Assembly (NCBI GenBank): GCA_963573385.1
Contig: CAUYLG010059108.1
Coordinates: forward strand, 38,425-102,424
Length of the DNA stretch: 64,000 nt
Direction: 5' to 3'
Source: Cacajao melanocephalus
Lineage: Eukaryota > Chordata > Mammalia > Primates > Pitheciidae
Made by a program: the position numbers and the translations under genes. Position 1 is the stretch's first letter. Every line of letters begins with the position of its first letter. Under the pieces are notes generated by a model that ran no database searches, had not been told where the DNA came from, and was given only the letters and a program-made list of their open reading frames with translations. This document shows positions 18,410-31,613 of this stretch, piece by piece.

Positions 18410-19350
18410 AATGCATTTGGAAGGAAATGGGGCAGTAAGCTCTGCAAGCTATCGCATCATTTAGAGGGTTAAATCATGTCCAACATCAGTAATAAATATA
18501 CTGTACTATTAATGGGGCAACTCTTGCCATTTACTTTCCTTTCAACACAATTAAAAATTGATAAGAGAGTTATATCTGGAAATGTACTACGTCCCTTAAA
18601 TACCTATGAAGAACCAGAATTTTCTAGAAACTAGGGGACTGGGCTGAGGTCGTCCCTCCAGAGATTTGGGAATTTGTATTTCACACATTTGGAAGGTATT
18701 ACCTTGATAATCTACTTTGAGAGAGTTTTCCCTACAGAGTTAGGAGATCTCTAGAATTGACTTGCATTTTATTAGTATTGCTCTTAATATTATAATTTGA
18801 TACTTTCTCTAGACTTATAAAGGTCACCTGATATATAAAGTAATATATATTTGTGTCTGACAAAACGATAATAGTATGATCAAACTGCATAGTAATATTT
18901 TTTAATCCATAAGAATATTTCTCTGTGTGAGTTCAAAAGCAAGAAGAGTGTTGTATAAAATAAGCGGGTGTCAAAAACTAGATACTATTGTATTTTTGGT
19001 AATTTCATACCAAAATGTGTTGCAATTGCTCTCTCTCTCTCTCTCTCTGTTTCTCTCAACCTCGTTGAAAGTTTGCTCATTTGCTCATTTCTTACCTCAA
19101 CATGCCCCCCCACACCAAAAACAAACAAACAAACAACAGATAAACTGGTTCTTAACACAAACCTGGTTAATCTTCAGCCCTGGGAAAGTGGACACTGTGT
19201 TCTGATGTAAGTGTGTCCTGTATAATAGACTATGGCCTGGCAGATATAATGAGTGGCATGTCCCTCACCAAAATAGTTTCACATGGTGTGTGGAGCTTTC
19301 TTTTTTCTAGCTTAACTCTGAAACTTTTCTTAAAATAATTGTATTGATTG
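18410..19350. other. Unannotated DNA with a (CT)n tract
   Basis: AT-rich with no gene recognised. A (CT)n run lies at 19029-19048 and an ACAA-rich tract at about 19120-19136. Confidence 0.6.
19029..19048. repeat. (CT)n dinucleotide repeat
   Basis: Ten CT units, followed by a GTTTCTCTC interruption. Simple repeat. Confidence 0.9.
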
Positions 19351-19351
19351 A

Positions 19352-19748
19352 TGTTATAAACTGAAATGTATCCTCCAAAACTCATGTTAAAAATTTAAGT
19401 CCCAATGTAATACTATTGGGAATTGAGGCTTTTAGGAAGGCATTAGGCTTAGATGAGGTCATGAGAGTACAGTACCCATGATGGGTTTAGTGCCCTTATA
19501 ACAAAAGGAAAAGAGAACAGAGCTCTTATTCTCTCTCACTGTTTCTCTTTCTCTCTCTCTACTAGGTGTGGACACAGGGAGAAGGCTGTTGTTTGCAAGC
19601 CAGGAAGAGCACTGTAACTAGAGAAATGAATTGTCTTGAGCCTTGATTTTGGACTTCCCAGCCTCCAGAACTGTGAGAAATAAATTTCCATTGTTTAAGC
19701 CACCTAGTCTATAGTATTTTGATATGACAGCTCAAGCTGACTAATACA
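19352..19748 (+). mobile_element. MaLR-type solo LTR (MLT1/MST-like)
   Basis: Starts with TG and ends with ACTAATACA. It contains the characteristic MaLR blocks in order: GTATCCTCCAAAACTCATG, AAGTCCCAATGTAATACTATT, TAGATGAGGTCATGAGAGTA, TTGGACTTCCCAGCCTCC, AGAACTGTGAGAAATAAATT (polyadenylation region) and TTGTTTAAGCCACCTAGTCT. It is a non-coding LTR with no internal region attached. The 5-bp flanks ATTGA/ATAGA could be a decayed target duplication. Confidence 0.9.
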
Positions 19749-19777
19749 ATAGAATATTTGCTAATTGAGATAACTCT

Positions 19778-20213
19778 GATAGTTTTCAGGGTGCTCATGG
19801 AGCTGCCACAAAAAATGTGACAAACTGAGTGGCTTATAATAACAGACATTTATTCTCTCACAGCTTGGGAGGTTAGATGTCCAAAATCACGGTGTTGACA
19901 GAACAATGCTCCATCTAAACGCTCTAGAAAAGAATTCTTTCTTGCCACTCTCCAAGTTTCTAATGTTCCTTGGCTTGTAGCTGCATCACTCTGGTCTCTG
20001 CCTCCATCTTCATATGGCCTTATTTTCTGTGCATGTCTCTGTGTGTCTGTCTTATAAGGATACTAGTCATTGGACTTGGAGTTCACCCTAATCCAGTATG
20101 TCCTCATTTTAACTTAATTATATCTACAAAAACCTATTTCCAAATAAGCTCACACTCTGCGGTTCTGGGTGGCTATACATTTTGGGAGGATACTATTCAA
20201 TCCCCTACAGCCA
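19778..20213 (-). mobile_element. MLT1-like LTR, antisense
   Basis: The reverse complement reads as an MLT1-type LTR: a CTGTAGGGGATTGAATAGTA head, a GAGCTTATTTGGAAATAGG block, TAATTAAGTTAAAATGAGGA, ATCCTTATAAGACAGACAC, ATTTTGGACATCTAACCTCC, GCTGTGAGAGAATAAATGTC and TTATAAGCCACTCAGTTTGT, then a degraded 3' end. It is older and more diverged than its neighbour at 19352-19748, which lies about 30 bases away in the opposite orientation. Confidence 0.8.
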
Positions 20214-20529
20214 ATAGTGAAGTGCACATTTTCAGCAAATATTAAATTACTTCTAAAAATTACAGATGTGAATTTTCTAAGTAATAAAAATTATATTCTG
20301 ATTTATTTTGTGTTGAATCCTAACTCATTTTTTTCCATTTCATTTAATTTCTCTTTCCCTCATTGCTCCTGTCTCAGAAGGCTATGGCTTACCCATGAGA
20401 AATGATAAACTCTCTCTTGTGGTTGATATTTATGGAAATGCAAGCTGACAGGTAAGCTGATGCACTCTTTCTTAAATATTTGACCCACAAATGTAGCCAG
20501 ACACTTGAAAAAAATCTGTGTTTCCTAGC

Positions 20530-21055
20530 TGGTGTGGTTATATTAATATCAGGCAAAGTAGACCTCCAGACAAGGAAAATTGCCAGAAATAAAGAGGACA
20601 TTTCATAATGATAAAAGGGTCAATTCATCAAGAAGACATATCTTAAATGTGTATGTGCCTAATAAAAAAATGTTTCAAAATCTGTGAAGCAAAACAAGAT
20701 ATTCTCAAACCCATAATCACAGTTGGGCATTTTTAACACACCACTATTAGTAATTGATAGACTATCTAGACAAAGAATATTAATAAAGATACAGAAAATT
20801 TGAACAGTACTGTCAACATATCTGACCTAAATAACATTTATAGAACATTTCACCCAACACTGCAAAATATATGTTCTTTTCAGGTATACATGAGAAATTC
20901 ACCAATATAGGCAGCAGGATAAATCAAAAGAAGTCTCAACAAATTTTTTACAAAAGGAAACCTTATCTCATATTCTCTAACTGCAATAGAGTTATATTAG
21001 AAATCAATACAATATGTAAAAATCTCCAAATATTATAAAACGAAAAATATATGTT
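20530..21055 (+). mobile_element. Old L1 fragment (ORF2 endonuclease region)
   Basis: Blocks match the L1 ORF2 endonuclease coding region in order: GGTTATATTAATATCAGGCA, ACATTTCATAATGATAAAAG, GGTCAATTCATCAAGAAGAC, TAGTAATTGATAGACTATCT, AACATTTATAGAACATTTCA, AAATATATGTTCTTTTCAGG and GAAATCAATACAATATG. It is heavily diverged, with indels and no open frame. L1M grade. Confidence 0.85.
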
Positions 21056-23544
21056 TTATCACCTCAACTTTAAACGTGAATGTCAGTGAAACATCTTATT
21101 GAACTCTATGAATCCCAAGTGGGTAAAGAAAAATCTCCACTAAATTGGTCAAGGAAATTAACTCTCAAAACCAATTAATCTTTTAAAAATTTATTGTTTA
21201 TAGAGCTCTGTGCAGTTATCTTATGTATCACCACTGACCACTGGCTTGCTACATTTAGAAAGATGTATTCGGCAATATAAATAATGCTTGCAGATAGCCC
21301 AAGATTATTGACATGAATATTCTATATTACTTTTCATGGTTTCATTTATTTAAAACCTCTAGGATCTCAAAGTCTTCCTGGAACCACTGAGGGGATTGCT
21401 AATTGTCTTGGAAATGTAAAATAAACACTTTTTCTACATATGTTAGTGCCACTGTTTATTGACTATTTGCTCAGCTCTGATGTAATTGGGGTCATTAGGG
21501 AAGCAAAAACAGCTCCCATCCTGTCAGTACCTGACCTTTAAACTAGTCGTACATTCAGTGTTACTGGATGTTAAACAAGCTCGCCCTTTCATGGCATGGT
21601 AGCTGTTGTTGCAATGCAATCAGGAGCAGAGAGGTGCCATTCCTTGTTGAAAACTTTTTTGGAAAAAAAAAAAATAAGTCTTCTGCTGCAGACATGGTGT
21701 TCCAAAAATCAGACAAAATATATTTCATGGAAAATCTATTTTGAGTTCGACATTCATTTGAAAAGCTAAAACTAGCATCCGGATAAAAAAAGGAAGGGAT
21801 GAAACATCAAACTGAAAATATCTTCCTATATTGTGACATTTTAGCAAATGTAAATGAAACCACCTTTAAGGCTGTCACAAGCAAAGAAATCCAACTGGGG
21901 TCTTGATGACTGAAGGAATGTTAAAGAATCTCTCATCAGCAGACCATAAAGAATAAAGCAAAAGCTATCAGTAATGTGCAGATGTTATCAGGATGTGACT
22001 ACAGCACAACCCCGCATCCCGATGAAGAGACAAAACTGCAGATGTTTAACATATTACAGGAACTAACCGCAAATTCTGTTTTGCTTCTCCTACTTTATAG
22101 CATTTAATTTTTTTTTAAAGACACAGGAATTGCACTTTGGAAGAACTTCCTCCAACCTCAATCACTTTGTAAGTCTAAATGCTTCCTACTAGAATGGAGG
22201 GAGTTCTGGGTAAAGTGGCATATAAATTACTACATGGGTGTGGGCAGTGGAAAGTATTCAGGGAAGGGATGTGTTTAAGCATTTATATGGAGGTGGTGGG
22301 AAGAGAGTTCTCATCATTGTGTGATAATGGAAGCCTAGGTGTGAGATAGAGACCCATACACTGATTTGACAACAAACCTACTTTAAATCTGCTTCAATCC
22401 TGGCAAACCAAAAGAACTCATTGAAACTTCAATTTGTTAAACAAAGTAGAACACATTTGAAGATGTGAAGCCAATAATTCTGCCCAGATGACTTTTTTTT
22501 TTCTTTTAAAGTTACAGAGTAACAGTTTGATAGACAATTTACATAGTTTTCAAAGGAATTGTTTATCTTTCACTAACCGCCCCTCCTTGGTGAGAATTAT
22601 TTTAGCGGGACAATTGTGTTTTCATTATGTTCTTGAAAATGACCAATAATAAAATCATGAAAAGGTATACTATGACATATTTCTTTCATGTTCCAGGAAA
22701 ATTTTGTTTTCCAAAAAAAACCCAGCCTATCTATTGTGCTCAGCTGCTGGTTTGCTCCCAGGTCAAAGTGGGGGTCAGCAGCTGGGGTGAGTAGGTCAGT
22801 TTGCTGGTGCCCTCTTCTGTCCGACACAGGTCTCTGCTGGCCTCTGTCCCCGCTGCTCTCCATCTGCAGTTCTGTTCTCTCCCAAGGAGCCAGCACGACC
22901 TTGCCCTACAGGCCCTTTCTTCAGAACCAGACAACATCAGCTGGGTCACGTGGACTGAAGATTACAGAACAAAAACCCAAAAAAAGGAGAAGGAAGGTAC
23001 TTTAAAAAAAATAACAACATGACCTCTTTGAGATTAAAAACAAAACACACTAAAACATACAAATCAATTTTGGGGATGGGCTTTTACTTCAGGGAAAAAC
23101 ATGTAATTTACATTTAAAAGGGTAAATATTAGAGCATACCAAAGAATGATACTCTGCTTTTGGTGAAAATGATTAAGTCTGGTGTTTATAAGGATGAAAA
23201 CTCATAGATATATATCATCTAGAAGGAAGGGTGGCTTAATATGTATCCTCAAAATAATTTTCTTTGAGATCCAGGAAAGAATAATGCCAGAAAATGGGAG
23301 TTGACATATTGTACTTTCCGAAGGAAAAAGGCAGAAGAGATATACAATAAAAAAGATAGTCCTGCTTGATGTTACAAGGCTTGAGAAAGTAATTCTATTC
23401 CAATGATTTAAAAATAAACCAAACCCATGGCAAAAACAATTGTTGGTTTTAAAGCACACCCATCTATTTATGTCCTTATGGACTAAATACTGTAGAACGT
23501 AAACACAGTTCATCTTTAAAGGTTGGTTAATGGTGGGCTCAATA

Positions 23545-23625
23545 CATTCTCGTCATCTTTCCATTTCTAGTGCCTGGAACAGCATCTGGCACATTGAGAG
23601 TGTCCAACCATGTTAGTTAAATGAA
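23545..23625 (+). repeat. L2-end-like fragment
   Basis: The sequence around CTAGTGCCTGGAACAGCATC and TGGCACATTGAGAG matches the end of LINE-2 ('cagcgcctagaacagtgcctggcacatagtaggtgc'). A diverged TTAGTTAAATGAAATCATTG end follows. Confidence 0.5.
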
Positions 23626-26020
23626 ATCATTGAGAAAGAGTAAAGAACCCTGTTCTGGATACTGAACAAAGTAAAATATTCAAATTTTTGAATATTTCAA
23701 CATTCTTTGTCTCAGGGGCCATCTCAGCTTGTAAGAAAATTTCATGTATTTTTTGTGCCTGGGTAGGCAACTACAGAGGGAATGAAAGAAATTCTTTAGC
23801 ATAAGGTGGTTCCACCTTTTGCCAAGTTGTGACCAGCTGAAAAACTCAAAACATTCTGAGGAGATGCTATCTGCCATAGGGATTACCACAATACATGTAG
23901 GATCAAAGAAAATTCCACATTTTACCCTGGCGATTAGCTGTAATTAAATAAAGTAAGTCTTTTTAAACTTCATTAGCAGCAAGACGTTTGCTACAGCAGA
24001 GTGGGCACAAATCATCCATTCTTAATTAAAAGATAATCCACAGGATGGCCATAATCTTCTTCTAAAAATACACCATTTCCCCCTGAAAGATTTTCTCATC
24101 AAATAAGGATAAATAACAGTTTCTATTAGTTTAAGCCATGAAGGAAGGATGCTCCTCCCGTTTGCTTGAGTGAGTGCTGAATGTGGCTGATAACATCACT
24201 TTGGCATGCTATTATCTAAAATGGTAGAATACCTCACTTCAGCAAAGTCTGACATAAATCTTTGAAAACAAAGACATTGCATATGTATGAGCTGAAATAG
24301 ATATGACAGTGTTGGCACATTAATATTCCTGTCACTAGGGGGTTTCAAACTTTTAAGGAGAGGATGGGAATGAATTCAGACTGTAGCTGGTAAAATAGGG
24401 CAACATACAGTAGGACAATTAGGCATGGGGAACCATCATAAAATATGTACAGAGAAAGGGTTCCCCTGCACCCTGCCTTTGGTAAAAAAATAACTGTAGA
24501 TCATTTCTTGGGAATGCCAAGAATAATTAACTTGGCTTAGAGATATGCATGGTTGTTCTAAGCATACTAATAAGAATATTCCACAAAGACTAGTCCCAAT
24601 CAATAGAAGAGACAACTGTTTTTTCATGTGTAGCCACTGTGGTGGTTCGTGGTAACAGATGTTTCCACTTATTCCACAACAACCATCATTAAAAGTAACT
24701 GTGGGTCCTAATTGAATAGTTCTCCACATAGTTGGATCTGTGCAGAAAATAATTCTTTTGTTGTGTGTCCTAAAATTATTTTCTTTTCCTGTTTTTGATT
24801 GCTGATATGATCAGCTTTACCATGATCTTTATACTTAATTCCTCTGGAAGAAGTAAATGAATAAAAAATAAATTTGTTTTTACTCCATCCTACCCTACAT
24901 AAGTGTTGGGAAACCATTTACTTAGAGATGCCAACCATTTTTAGAATAGCCTTGTAAATCATCAATTCTAGAAAATCACCACTTACACAGGAAGATGACA
25001 TAACTGTTGTATTAGATTTCCATTACATTCTGTATGGGAGTGGGTAAGAGTTATTCAACACTAGGTCTTAATGAAAAATAGTCACTAAGTCACAGTTCTG
25101 GTTTTTGAAACTTATGTTGAAATGTTAGTGTTTTTCTTTTGATAAAGCATATGTGTTGATCTGGTGAGTGGAAATGAGGGGCTGGGCTGCTTAGAGGCTT
25201 TTTACCAAAAGCTTTTTGGACACAGTGCTCTAGCCCTGGGAGGTTTGGTCTGAGCCCTGACAGCAGTCATCCAGATGGAGAAAAAAGGCTTCAAAACCTC
25301 CTCTTTTGACAAAGAGACATGAAATAATATCTGACAAAGGCATCTCAAGCAAATATGATGGCAATCCAACAATTATGTAGGCTACAAAGGAGAGCACATC
25401 TCACTACCAAATGTCTTTCTTCTTCAAATTTTACTTATAACATCTCATAGAGCGGCTTAGGTCGGTATTTTTAGAAACAATTTAATGTATGACTGTGCTT
25501 TGGGTATAGTTAAACTCCTTTATTATACTAATGCTATTTGTCATTTCATGGGTATGTCAGCATTGTTTTTGAATGGCAAAAAAAGGTTGGGAAGAAACCA
25601 AGCACAAAGAAAGGCTCTTGCAGCTCACCGTATGCAACTTTGTTTTAGAAAGAAAGAAATATTCCAAGGAGATAGGTTATATGACACATGCAAAATGTTG
25701 GGATCTCTTAAATGGGATATCTTATATGTTGAAAGAAATAAATTAAATAATATTGGCCAAAAAATGGCAGCAAAATTGACCAGGTCAAGCTTCCCTCTTT
25801 ATTCTCAGACTGTCTGCAAATCTATTGTTCTTAATCTTGGAAAATAGGTAAGAGAAAGGCTTTTCCAAAGACCTGAAAATACTTACTTTGTTTTGTTAGT
25901 ACAATACTACACTGTGAAGAATTTACATGTACAAAATAAATTTTGATCCAATCTCATACATAAATCATCATTAAAAGCATATATACCCCATGAATTGAAG
26001 CCCAAGTTTCAGCTAGTATA

Positions 26021-26044
26021 AATAACAATAATAATAATAATAAA
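26021..26044. repeat. (AAT)n trinucleotide repeat
   Basis: An AATAAC start is followed by about five AAT units. Simple repeat. Confidence 0.85.
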
Positions 26045-26919
26045 TGAGATGAAATATATACTTCACAAATAACTGCAACATATGCTTTCTCAAAATGTTT
26101 CCTTTTTTGTTTTATAACAATCAACCTGTTCCTGATGGAAGATATGTCTCAAATAAGCGAAGTGCTCATGATATGAAATTATTGGTATGAATTGTAAATG
26201 AAAACAAAGCTACTTGGTCCTTTAAAATGTTCTCTTTCATGTTGATTTATCGTAGAACAATAATAAATTGCAGCCTCTTCTTCTTCCTCTGACATATTTG
26301 GGATAGTTTACATGACTTTGAAACGGCTGAAATATTTTACCACCCATCGTAGAATATTCTGAAGAGGCGAAGAAAAGCAAAATGTATTTACTTTCCTTTG
26401 GCCATTTCTTACGGTCTCATCCAGTACTTGGGAAAACCAGAGAAGTACTGTTTAATGGGAAAGAAAAAACATATCAAATGTATCAAAAATTATGTTAGAA
26501 TTTACTTGATAAGAGGTAGTCAATCCATTCATCACGTGGTCTGTATTATAAAGACACTGCAAGTTCTCTGATACCCACATGTGCTAATCAAGTTACCTAT
26601 AAAGGGGCTGTAGATAAGGATGCCCCTAAAATTGACTATATATACTAGTTACCATTTAAAAAGCATGAGAAAGATGTAGTCTTTTCTACCACATTCACAC
26701 GAAGAAGTTTCTTTATTTATACCCTCACTATTTCTTTCTTGGGATAACCTCTTTTGTTCTATCAGATTGTACAGATTGAATTTGCTGTGAAATTACATTT
26801 TCTGCTAGCTATGAAAGAAGTAGAATTTCAGTATACCACTGATAAAGCCATCATATTCTTTTGTTTATTATGTATAAAGCACCTATTATGATTTAGACCC
26901 TTACAAAAGCTAGCATTTG

Positions 26920-27057
26920 TTAAAACATTTCATATATTTAAATATATTTGGTTTCAAGGATAAAATATATTGTATCTTGTGTGTGATTTATTAAAACATT
27001 TCATATATTTAAATATGTTTGGTTTCAAAGATAAAATACATCGTATCTTGTTTGTTT
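26920..27057. repeat. 71-bp tandem duplication
   Basis: A unit starting TTAAAACATTTCATATATTT and ending near GTATCTTGTKTGT occurs at about 26920-26987 and again from 26991. The period is 71 bases, with only a handful of substitutions (for example AAGGAT/AAAGAT and ATATTG/ACATCG). No known repeat family was recognised. Confidence 0.9.
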
Positions 27058-29980
27058 GAATTAAATGTTTGTCTCACTTTTTAGCACACCAGATGCATTT
27101 CCTTGTTTGACTTAAACAAAAACGGTCATGGGTTTGATTTTATATGGAGTTAAAACATTTAGTAAAATAGCTGTTTTATATGAAATGCAGAACACAAATA
27201 TCTACAAACAAATGTGAATTTGGTATTACCAATGAAGAATATACCCTAAGTCACTGGTACCATTTAATCTTATGTGCAATGGCATTTTCTTATCTAGCAA
27301 AACAAGTCCTCCATCATCTGTTACCATTTTATATAAAATAAATAAAAGACCAACTTCTTTTCTTATCCATGCATTGCTTACGCCTTGAAAAAACAGATAT
27401 GTTTTATAAAAGAAGTTGTTATATTAAGATGTATGTCTGCTTTTCTTCGGAAGACAGATTAGAGTGCTTCAGCTGCCACTAAAGTTGTCGCTCTTTGTAA
27501 CAAAATGTAATGCTGCATATATAAAAATGCAAAGTGTAATGTAGAGTCAAATGTCTCTCAGCACAAGAGTTGTTCGTTTTAGCACCCATTTTGTTGGTAT
27601 TTATCAACTTACTAATTATAGGCAAATTGCTTCCAACACGAAAACTGTGATGATTAGCAGTTTTTTCTGCTAACTCTAGTCTACTGTAGTTCCGGTAAAG
27701 AATGTCAATAATCCAGATTCCTTTCTTTTTCCTGGCTTAGAATGTGTAAAAATAAATTCATCAGGCTAGCATTTCTCAACTTTTGGGAAACGTGGTTTGG
27801 AAAGATGGGGGTGGGAAGAGGAAAAGGAATGGATATCTAATCAAGAAGGTCTACTTGCCGCTTCCCATCATTTGGGCAATCTTGAAGGCATACTTGAGAC
27901 TAATCTATCTATCACATAATGGAATTAGGTAATCCCAGTTTTACTAACAGAGTGAATGCATTTGTGCATTGCAAGGGAAGTGCATCAATCACTAGAACTC
28001 AGCATAAAATACCTATGTTAAAGAAGGGAGTGAGAAGAGTTTTAAGAACTAGCTCACATACCATCACTGATAACCAGAAAATGGCTGGCATGTATTGTTT
28101 TAAACCTTTCATAGAACTATGCAGCAGAGCTCCATGATATTGCTTGGTCAGACATAAAACAGTTTGTAACCTTCAGCCTTCCATTACAATCCTTTAAAGT
28201 GAGCTCAAATGAAAATGGGAGTAACATGCCAATCCAGAAAATGTTTTCATAACATGCAATGCAATAAAAGGTTGAATTTTCTATCACCATTGTTAATTTC
28301 ACCCATTTGTTTCTCATTACAATAAGTAAACAGGATTAAATGGAAAATCTTACAGTTCACAGAATACATTACACAGCAGAAATGTCTGTAGCAAATACTG
28401 ACTTAGTGTCTTAACCAACTTACATGCCTCTAAGTGACTATTTCTCCTAGCTATGAAATTTTTACAATTTTAAAGTTATATTGGCAGGTTCCAGTCAACA
28501 ATGATGTCTGCAATGTCCTTCTTTCTCCAATACATTGCTTTTAGTCTAATTGCTTATTTGCAGTCTCAGCAAGCAGAGAGAAGAATTTTATCCTCTTTGC
28601 CTTGTCTCTGAATACTAACTAGCTGGCCAAGCCAAGGCTCTCTAAAGAGAGAAACTGCATGGGAGACACACTGCATTTGACACAGTCAAGAGGTAAAAGA
28701 AAGAGCAAAACAAAAGTCTATTCAGGACTGAATCCTGTGATATTCTCCCCCATCCCCCATCCCCTTCAAAAATAAAGAGAACGGGGGGAAATACCCATAA
28801 ATCTATGCCTGAATGCCTGAGGTTGTCAGAATAAAGGACAATGAATGACAGGTGACTGTCAGTCTAATTCTCAGTCTCCAAGTTATCACTTTTTGGCATT
28901 GTTAAATAAAAAAGTGTATACATAACAAGGAAATATGTCATAAGTTCTCTATGAATGCACAGACAGGTTCAATATGAGAGAAGAACTTAAATATTTCCAC
29001 ATGGGCATATGCATTTCCTTCCAGTTCTGTGTATTTTTCCTGAAAGTGTTCTCAAATTAATGTTTTTCTAATGGCAAGAATGCTAAGTAACTTTTGGGAA
29101 AATGCTGAAGGGTTATTAAACTGCTTGCCTTTTATTTCTTTTTTTAAGAATGGGAGATATAACTTGATATATAAAACTCCTTGCACATGTTGCTACGTTT
29201 TTAAAAAAGAAGTAAAAACCAACTGATGAGAGTTTTTCTGTTTGATTTTTAAAAGGCTCTTCTCAAGCTATTTTCCCCCAAGATCTCTTTATACTTTCAT
29301 CTTTGCAGACTGCCTTAATCCTCCTGTCTTTGTTGTTCCAATGTCTGATCAGCTTGTTCTACCCCACATTTGCTAGAACTGAAACTTGACTTCAGGCACT
29401 TGCAGTTTTAAATCCCTACAAACCTACAGGCTTTCCAGAGAAAGGTAGAGAGTGCTGAAGCAGGAAAGGTTTTGATGGTTATTTAAATAATGTATATTAA
29501 CTTGTCTGTTACATTTACTACAGGTACAGAGAGATAAATGTAGTGATGGAGTAATTTGTAATTAAAATAAATTTGGCCTCTTCTCAGTTTACGGGCGCAC
29601 TCCAGTCTGTTGACCATCTGTAGTAGGACAAAGATTCTATTCTGAGTTCGATTGGGCTGGGTAAGAGACACAACTACGCAGAACCCCAAGTTTCTACATC
29701 TTACCACAGTGGCCAACTTTCTGATGTCAGACATAACCCAGGTGATTAGCAGCAATATAGAGACAGTGATCTGTATCACTGCAAACATAAGGCACCATTC
29801 TGGGGAAGTGTCACTGGTGGTACTACCCCAGCAGGTGTTACTAAATGTTCTAAGTCTTTTGAGAGAAATTAAGAAGGGAAAGTATATAATTGAAATGAAT
29901 CAAGAAAAGCAGGAGTAAGTTATATATTTTTTTCTTTTCTTTGCTATAAAGGAAAAACAAATCTTAAAAGTTTATCTAAA

Positions 29981-30080
29981 TAGCTTGTTTATATTTAACA
30001 GCGAAATACACAGAATTCTCTCATACGAACAATAGTTTGTTCACATTTAACAGGGAAATACACAGAATTCCCTCGCATTC
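29981..30080. repeat. 52-bp tandem duplication
   Basis: TAGCTTGTTTATATTTAACA.. at 29981 and TAGTTTGTTCACATTTAACA.. at 30033 both continue into GAAATACACAGAATTC. The period is 52 bases with several substitutions between copies. Confidence 0.9.
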
Positions 30081-30810
30081 CTACTTTTGAAGTTTGGAAA
30101 GTGAAAATTCTTGATAGGAAACATCTTATCCTTCAAGAAATTAATTTGTAGATTACTTGACAAACTGACATTTTGAGATCCAACGCTGATTGCATATGAA
30201 ATTTATTTCTGCACAAAAATAAACAAGATTCTTGGATTCTAATTTTCTTTCTTTCCCCATTTACAATACATATAACTTAAACCGCCTCATCTGAGTACTT
30301 ATTTCAAGAGCTCAGGCAGAAATGATTATGTCTAACAATTGACAATGTTTTCATATAGCAGTAGCAATTATTTGTACTTATTTGTAGTAATTCTATTTCT
30401 GCCTCTTATTTATTATTATTCGCTTTAAAAAAACTTCTAGGAAAAACAGTACTCACAAAATCTTCCCATTATAATTGATATTGACAGGTTTATGGAAACT
30501 AAACTTGAAAGTCACAGATAGATTGTTATGAACTTCAGGATTATAGTCTACTATTATTTTTGATTAATAGAAAATACATGAGTATGAAAATTACATATGA
30601 CAGTGATATGAGGAAAAGATTTCATTTGAGAAAAAAATGGAGGCTAACTTTTAACAAACAAAATTAAATCTATGCACATTTAAAGAGTATGTTTTTGAGG
30701 GTGGATGAAATGATCAAAAATCCAAGTTTGCTGTTGAGTAGTTACATGAAAATACTTTGTAATTAAAACAGAATAAATGTTATTTTAAACCAAAAGAGTT
30801 TTTTTGTGGA

Positions 30811-30872
30811 ATGTGTATGTGCATAGGGATGCGTGTATATGCGTGTGTCTGTGTGTGTGTGTCTATGTCTGT
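30811..30872. repeat. Impure (TG)n tract
   Basis: TG-rich simple sequence (TGTGTATGTGCATAGG .. GTGTGTGTGTGTCTATG). The core (TG)n is near 30844-30862. Confidence 0.8.
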
Positions 30873-31583
30873 GGGATGATAGTGAGAGAGTAGGAAGAGT
30901 TATGTTGGGAATAATACTGTTTCATACTAGAGACTTTTCAAAATGAAAACATATAATTCTGCATTTCATTTATATTTAACAAGATCTACTATACAGTTGA
31001 GGGAATCCCAATTATTTTGAAAAATAATGACCTATGGGTCAGCCATAACTTGACAACTCCTGATGAGGGTTCAGGGAAAAATTCAGGGTCTTGAAAATAC
31101 AGAAATCTAAGTAGATCACCATCATCATGTGATGACAGCAAGTTTTATACTTTTTCTGAAAAAGATCATTATTTTATGAGCTAGTTATATGTATGCCGAC
31201 TTTTTCTAATAACAAAGAATGATGTGGTTGAAGGGATGAAATTCTCAGCTGATCATTATTCTTAAATAGTAGGTAATGAGTACTTTCCTTCTAAAAGCAA
31301 TTAAGCTTAAATTCATTAGTAACTGTATTTTAGCCAATATTTATCCTCTAGATTGTAACGATGTAGTGTGAGGGGTGAGAAGTGGAGAAAATCATTACTA
31401 TGAGCCAGATAGAGAGGCAACATGAGAAAGGTGTGGTTTGTCCTTTAGACTGAAGAAAGGGAGCTTAAGAATAGGTCTGGGAGAGGAGAAAGAGCTTGAT
31501 GAAAGAGGAATGAAATGAGCAAAGACACAGACATGAGAATGAAATAGGTGTAAAATGTCCAAACTTTGACTTTCCCTTTGTAG

Positions 31584-31613
31584 GGATAGGTAGGTAGGTA
31601 GACAGACAGATAG
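31584..31613. repeat. TAGG/CAGA tetranucleotide tract
   Basis: (TAGG)3-4 followed by ACAGACAGATAGA. Short compound tetranucleotide repeat. Confidence 0.8.

Noticed and set aside
24436..24917. Two adjacent minus-strand frames (97 and 69 codons), one with a hydrophobic stretch and several cysteines, briefly considered as a retroviral-envelope-like fossil
   Set aside because: I could not match any conserved envelope landmark, and there are no flanking LTRs or gag/pol remnants. Chance is the simpler explanation.
25485..25847. Longest non-repeat open frame, plus strand, 120 codons
   Set aside because: It has no recognisable domain, signal peptide or membrane pattern, no nearby exon structure, and ordinary AT-rich composition. 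One frame of this length is expected by chance in 64 kb.
27654..27673. Perfect 7-bp inverted repeat TTAGCAG / CTGCTAA with T6 loop, considered as a terminator or small hairpin RNA
   Set aside because: The stem is too short to be meaningful in a mammalian genome and has no conservation or processing context visible here.
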